A DNA stretch of 5,529 bases from assembly GCA_041487075.1 (NCBI GenBank), contig JBGPMO010000043.1:1-5529 (forward strand). Reading direction: 5' to 3'. The stretch comes from JBGPMO01 sp041487075 (lineage in GTDB: Bacteria; Patescibacteriota; Minisyncoccia; UBA6257; 1-14-0-10-40-38). Shown here in pieces: positions 4,429 through 5,529 of this stretch. The position numbers and the translations under genes are program-made. How positions within the stretch are numbered: the first letter of the stretch is position 1; every line of letters starts with the position of its first letter. The notes beneath the pieces are model-generated. The model made no database searches, was not told where the DNA came from, and worked only from the letters and a program-made list of their open reading frames with translations.

Positions 4429-4766
4429 AGGTGGAGGATATCTTTTTCTCTCGTTTCACAGTTCGAGAAGAGCAGATCGGTTTATGTGAGCGCCTGTCCT
4501 TCCATAGGCGCTTACGATTCGAAGAACTGGATCATGGGCGGCTTTTTCTCGGCATAAGGTGCCGGGTGGCCGGGTTAGGCGGTGTTCGAGATCATGATTC
4601 GATGACAGTAGGTATAACGTACCTGCGAAGATCTGACTTATGTTGGCGCTGATCATCGCTTCTGTCTATCGAGAGCGCTCACGTTGAGTAGAGTGCGGTT
4701 TTCACCGTGCTTCCTTTCGGTATGATCTGTCCTTGGGGTTCTGGGCGATGAGCGATGAGAAAGCGA
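4429..4766. other. About 340 bases without a convincing gene
   Basis: Open frames here (plus 4431-4652, minus 4456-4656) have no ribosome-binding signal and no recognisable family. One hairpin is clear: a 7-bp stem AGCGCCT 4489-4495 with AGGCGCT 4506-4512, extended by G.U and T-A pairs to nine. The segment lies between the stop of the 4767-5000 gene and the terminator at 4428, so it is probably transcribed on the minus strand as a long 3' UTR, an RNA gene or a decayed gene. No match to RNase P, SRP or tRNA signature sequences was seen. Confidence 0.5.
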
Positions 4767-5000
4767 TTAGAAGTTGATGTGTCGGATCCCCATATGGTCG
4801 GTGATTACACGCGCGGTGGAGTTTTCTCCGATCTCAAGTAAAACCTCGTGCACCGTACCGGTCTCCACCTCCTCTCGAATTCTATCGATGATACCGGTGG
4901 TTCCCGCGGGGATCGGAACCATCCAACCCGGAGGATGAAGATCGGTCTTGGTCACCACGATGTCGCTCGGCTTGAACTGTTGATCCTGCAAGAAATTCAA
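4767..5000 (-). CDS. Small beta-rich hypothetical protein
   Basis: I do not recognise the family. The 77-residue protein starts at TTG (5000-4998), supported by the best Shine-Dalgarno in the window: GGGAGGA, with the GGAGG core eight bases upstream. Its pattern is FKPSDIVVTKT, then WMVPIPAGTTGIIDRI, then VHEVLLEIG and ARVITDHMGIRHINF. Short strands, the PAGTTGIID turn and the lack of hydrophobic helices suggest a compact SH3-like or KOW-like barrel in the cytosol; that fold is inference. It is first behind a promoter with TTGACA and a palindromic -10 region, and is followed by a long stretch without a gene ending in a terminator. Function unknown. Confidence 0.75.
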   Translation of the reverse strand: MNFLQDQQFKPSDIVVTKTDLHPPGWMVPIPAGTTGIIDRIREEVETGTVHEVLLEIGENSTARVITDHMGIRHINF

Positions 5001-5068
5001 CTTCGATTCCTCCCTTCGGGGTTAAGCTGGTTGTTGTTAGATGTGAATGAGCAGTTCGGACATGTAAA

Positions 5069-5084
5069 TATATGCTAGCATATA
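5069..5084. promoter_or_regulatory. Perfect 16-base palindrome over the -10 region, possible operator
   Basis: TATATGCTAGCATATA is a perfect palindrome covering the -10 (5077-5072) of the promoter for the 4767-5000 gene. A dimeric repressor bound here would block transcription. The symmetry also supplies a TATGCTA extended -10 word on both strands, so it may partly reflect promoter sequence. Confidence 0.4.
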
Positions 5085-5101
5085 GTATATATTATTGTCA
5101 A
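5072..5101 (-). promoter_or_regulatory. Sigma70-type promoter for the 4767-5000 gene
   Basis: A perfect -35 TTGACA (5101-5096), an 18-base spacer ending in TGC, and TAGCAT (5077-5072) as an extended -10. Predicted start is near 5065, giving a leader of about 65 bases with the strong Shine-Dalgarno near its end. Confidence 0.7.
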
Positions 5102-5124
5102 GTGCGGCAAAAATGCGCCTTTTA

Positions 5125-5154
5125 TTGAGGGGAAGACGTTAAAACTGGTATACT
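5125..5154 (+). promoter_or_regulatory. Promoter for the PD-(D/E)XK nuclease gene
   Basis: TTGAGG (5125-5130), an 18-base spacer ending TGG, and TATACT (5149-5154) with the TGn extension. The predicted start, about 5161, is one base before the GTG start codon, so the message would be leaderless. Confidence 0.65.
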
Positions 5155-5161
5155 CTAAAAC

Positions 5162-5529
5162 GTGGCAACTTCAAATGGCAAGCTTCGCCTTTCCCCCTCC
5201 GCACTCAACGTGTTTCTTGAGTGCCCCAAGTGTTTTTGGCTTGAGTATGGCGCGAATATTCACCGGCCGCGCGGACCCTTTCCATCGCTTCCCGGCGGGA
5301 TGGATATTCTCATTAAGAAATATTTTGATCGTTATCGCGCCGTGGGGAAACTGCCTCCGGAGATTGAGGGGCACGTGAAAGGCGAACTGTTTCCCGATAA
5401 CGAGGTGCTTTCCAAGTGGCGGAGCTGGAGGAGCGGCCTTTCGTACTACGACAAGGAGTTAGACGCGGTCTTGGTGGGCGCGCTTGATGATTGCGTGGTG
5501 GAAAACGGAAAATATATTCCGGCGGACTA
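5162..5529 (+). CDS. PD-(D/E)XK nuclease superfamily protein (3' end beyond window)
   Basis: The first 122 codons of a RecB/Cas4-like nuclease of the PD-(D/E)XK fold. The start SPSALNVFLECPKCFWLEY is the typical opening of this superfamily (S.S.L..F..CP..F.L.Y), here with CPKC at residues 21-24. A GGMDILIKKYFDRYR helix follows, which resembles the helix before the core. GALDD (106-110) should provide the first acidic catalytic residue. The window ends at IPAD (119-122) plus TA, where the D-X-K motif (for example DYK) would continue. GTG 5162 must be the start or very close to it, because an in-frame TAA sits at 5156-5158 and no ATG follows early. There is no Shine-Dalgarno; the promoter places the start of transcription at the GTG. 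Role is unknown: DNA repair or defence are both possible. Because the core motif is cut, catalytic intactness cannot be judged. Confidence 0.82.
   Translation, partial: MATSNGKLRLSPSALNVFLECPKCFWLEYGANIHRPRGPFPSLPGGMDILIKKYFDRYRAVGKLPPEIEGHVKGELFPDNEVLSKWRSWRSGLSYYDKELDAVLVGALDDCVVENGKYIPAD

Noticed and set aside
4431..4652. Plus-strand open frame of 73 codons starting at GTG
   Set aside because: No Shine-Dalgarno, no family resemblance, and the GTG is just after the stem of a minus-strand terminator; the composition looks like a chance frame.
4456..4656. Minus-strand open frame of 66 codons
   Set aside because: It is in the right direction for the transcript but has no ribosome-binding signal, no recognisable motif and no strong reason to prefer it over other short frames.
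5175..5378. Plus-strand ATG frame at the right edge
   Set aside because: It is out of frame with the clear PD-(D/E)XK nuclease coding sequence covering the same bases.

Overview
The window looks like part of a compact, streamlined bacterial chromosome, most likely a Candidate Phyla Radiation (Patescibacteria, Parcubacteria-like) genome. That assignment is inferred from gene style: tight gene packing, frequent TTG/GTG or unclear starts, a tmRNA without an encoded CCA, a PolX with a Gln-substituted PHP motif, and a very small Cys/Met-rich membrane protein. No taxonomic marker was searched. No tRNA, insertion sequence or CRISPR array was found.

Left part (1-1847, plus strand) is a genome-maintenance cluster: the 3' two-thirds of DNA polymerase X (polymerase plus PHP domain), a Nudix hydrolase of the Ap4A-hydrolase type, and a mini MGMT-family protein with an intact PCHRV active site. 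The Nudix frame overlaps the MGMT gene by about 100 bases. PolX carries a GC-rich 30-base, ten-codon palindromic insert. A stem-loop at 1847-1874 separates this cluster from the convergent ribosomal operon.

Middle part (1875-3108, minus strand) is the conserved translation operon infC-rpmI-rplT (IF3, L35, L20). IF3 has no ATG near its expected N-terminus, and the infC-rpmI spacer holds an inverted repeat. Divergent from infC, an extended -10 promoter drives a 73-residue two-helix membrane protein (3171-3392) with Met, Cys and His at its N-terminus and CKCC at its C-terminus. A strong bidirectional terminator (3408-3438) follows.

Next comes the complete trans-translation module on the minus strand: smpB (3849-4304) and, downstream of it, ssrA (tmRNA, 3447-3772) with a readable 14-residue tag. 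The smpB leader is unusual. A near-perfect 20-bp inverted repeat ends one base before the smpB ATG, and a 14-codon ORF begins at the predicted transcription start.

Right part: a terminator at 4405-4428 (minus strand) closes a transcript that probably starts at a promoter near 5072-5101. It carries a small unrecognised beta-rich protein (4767-5000) and about 340 bases in which I see no convincing gene. The window ends with the start of a plus-strand PD-(D/E)XK-type nuclease gene (5162 onward), which runs off the edge and appears to be leaderless.
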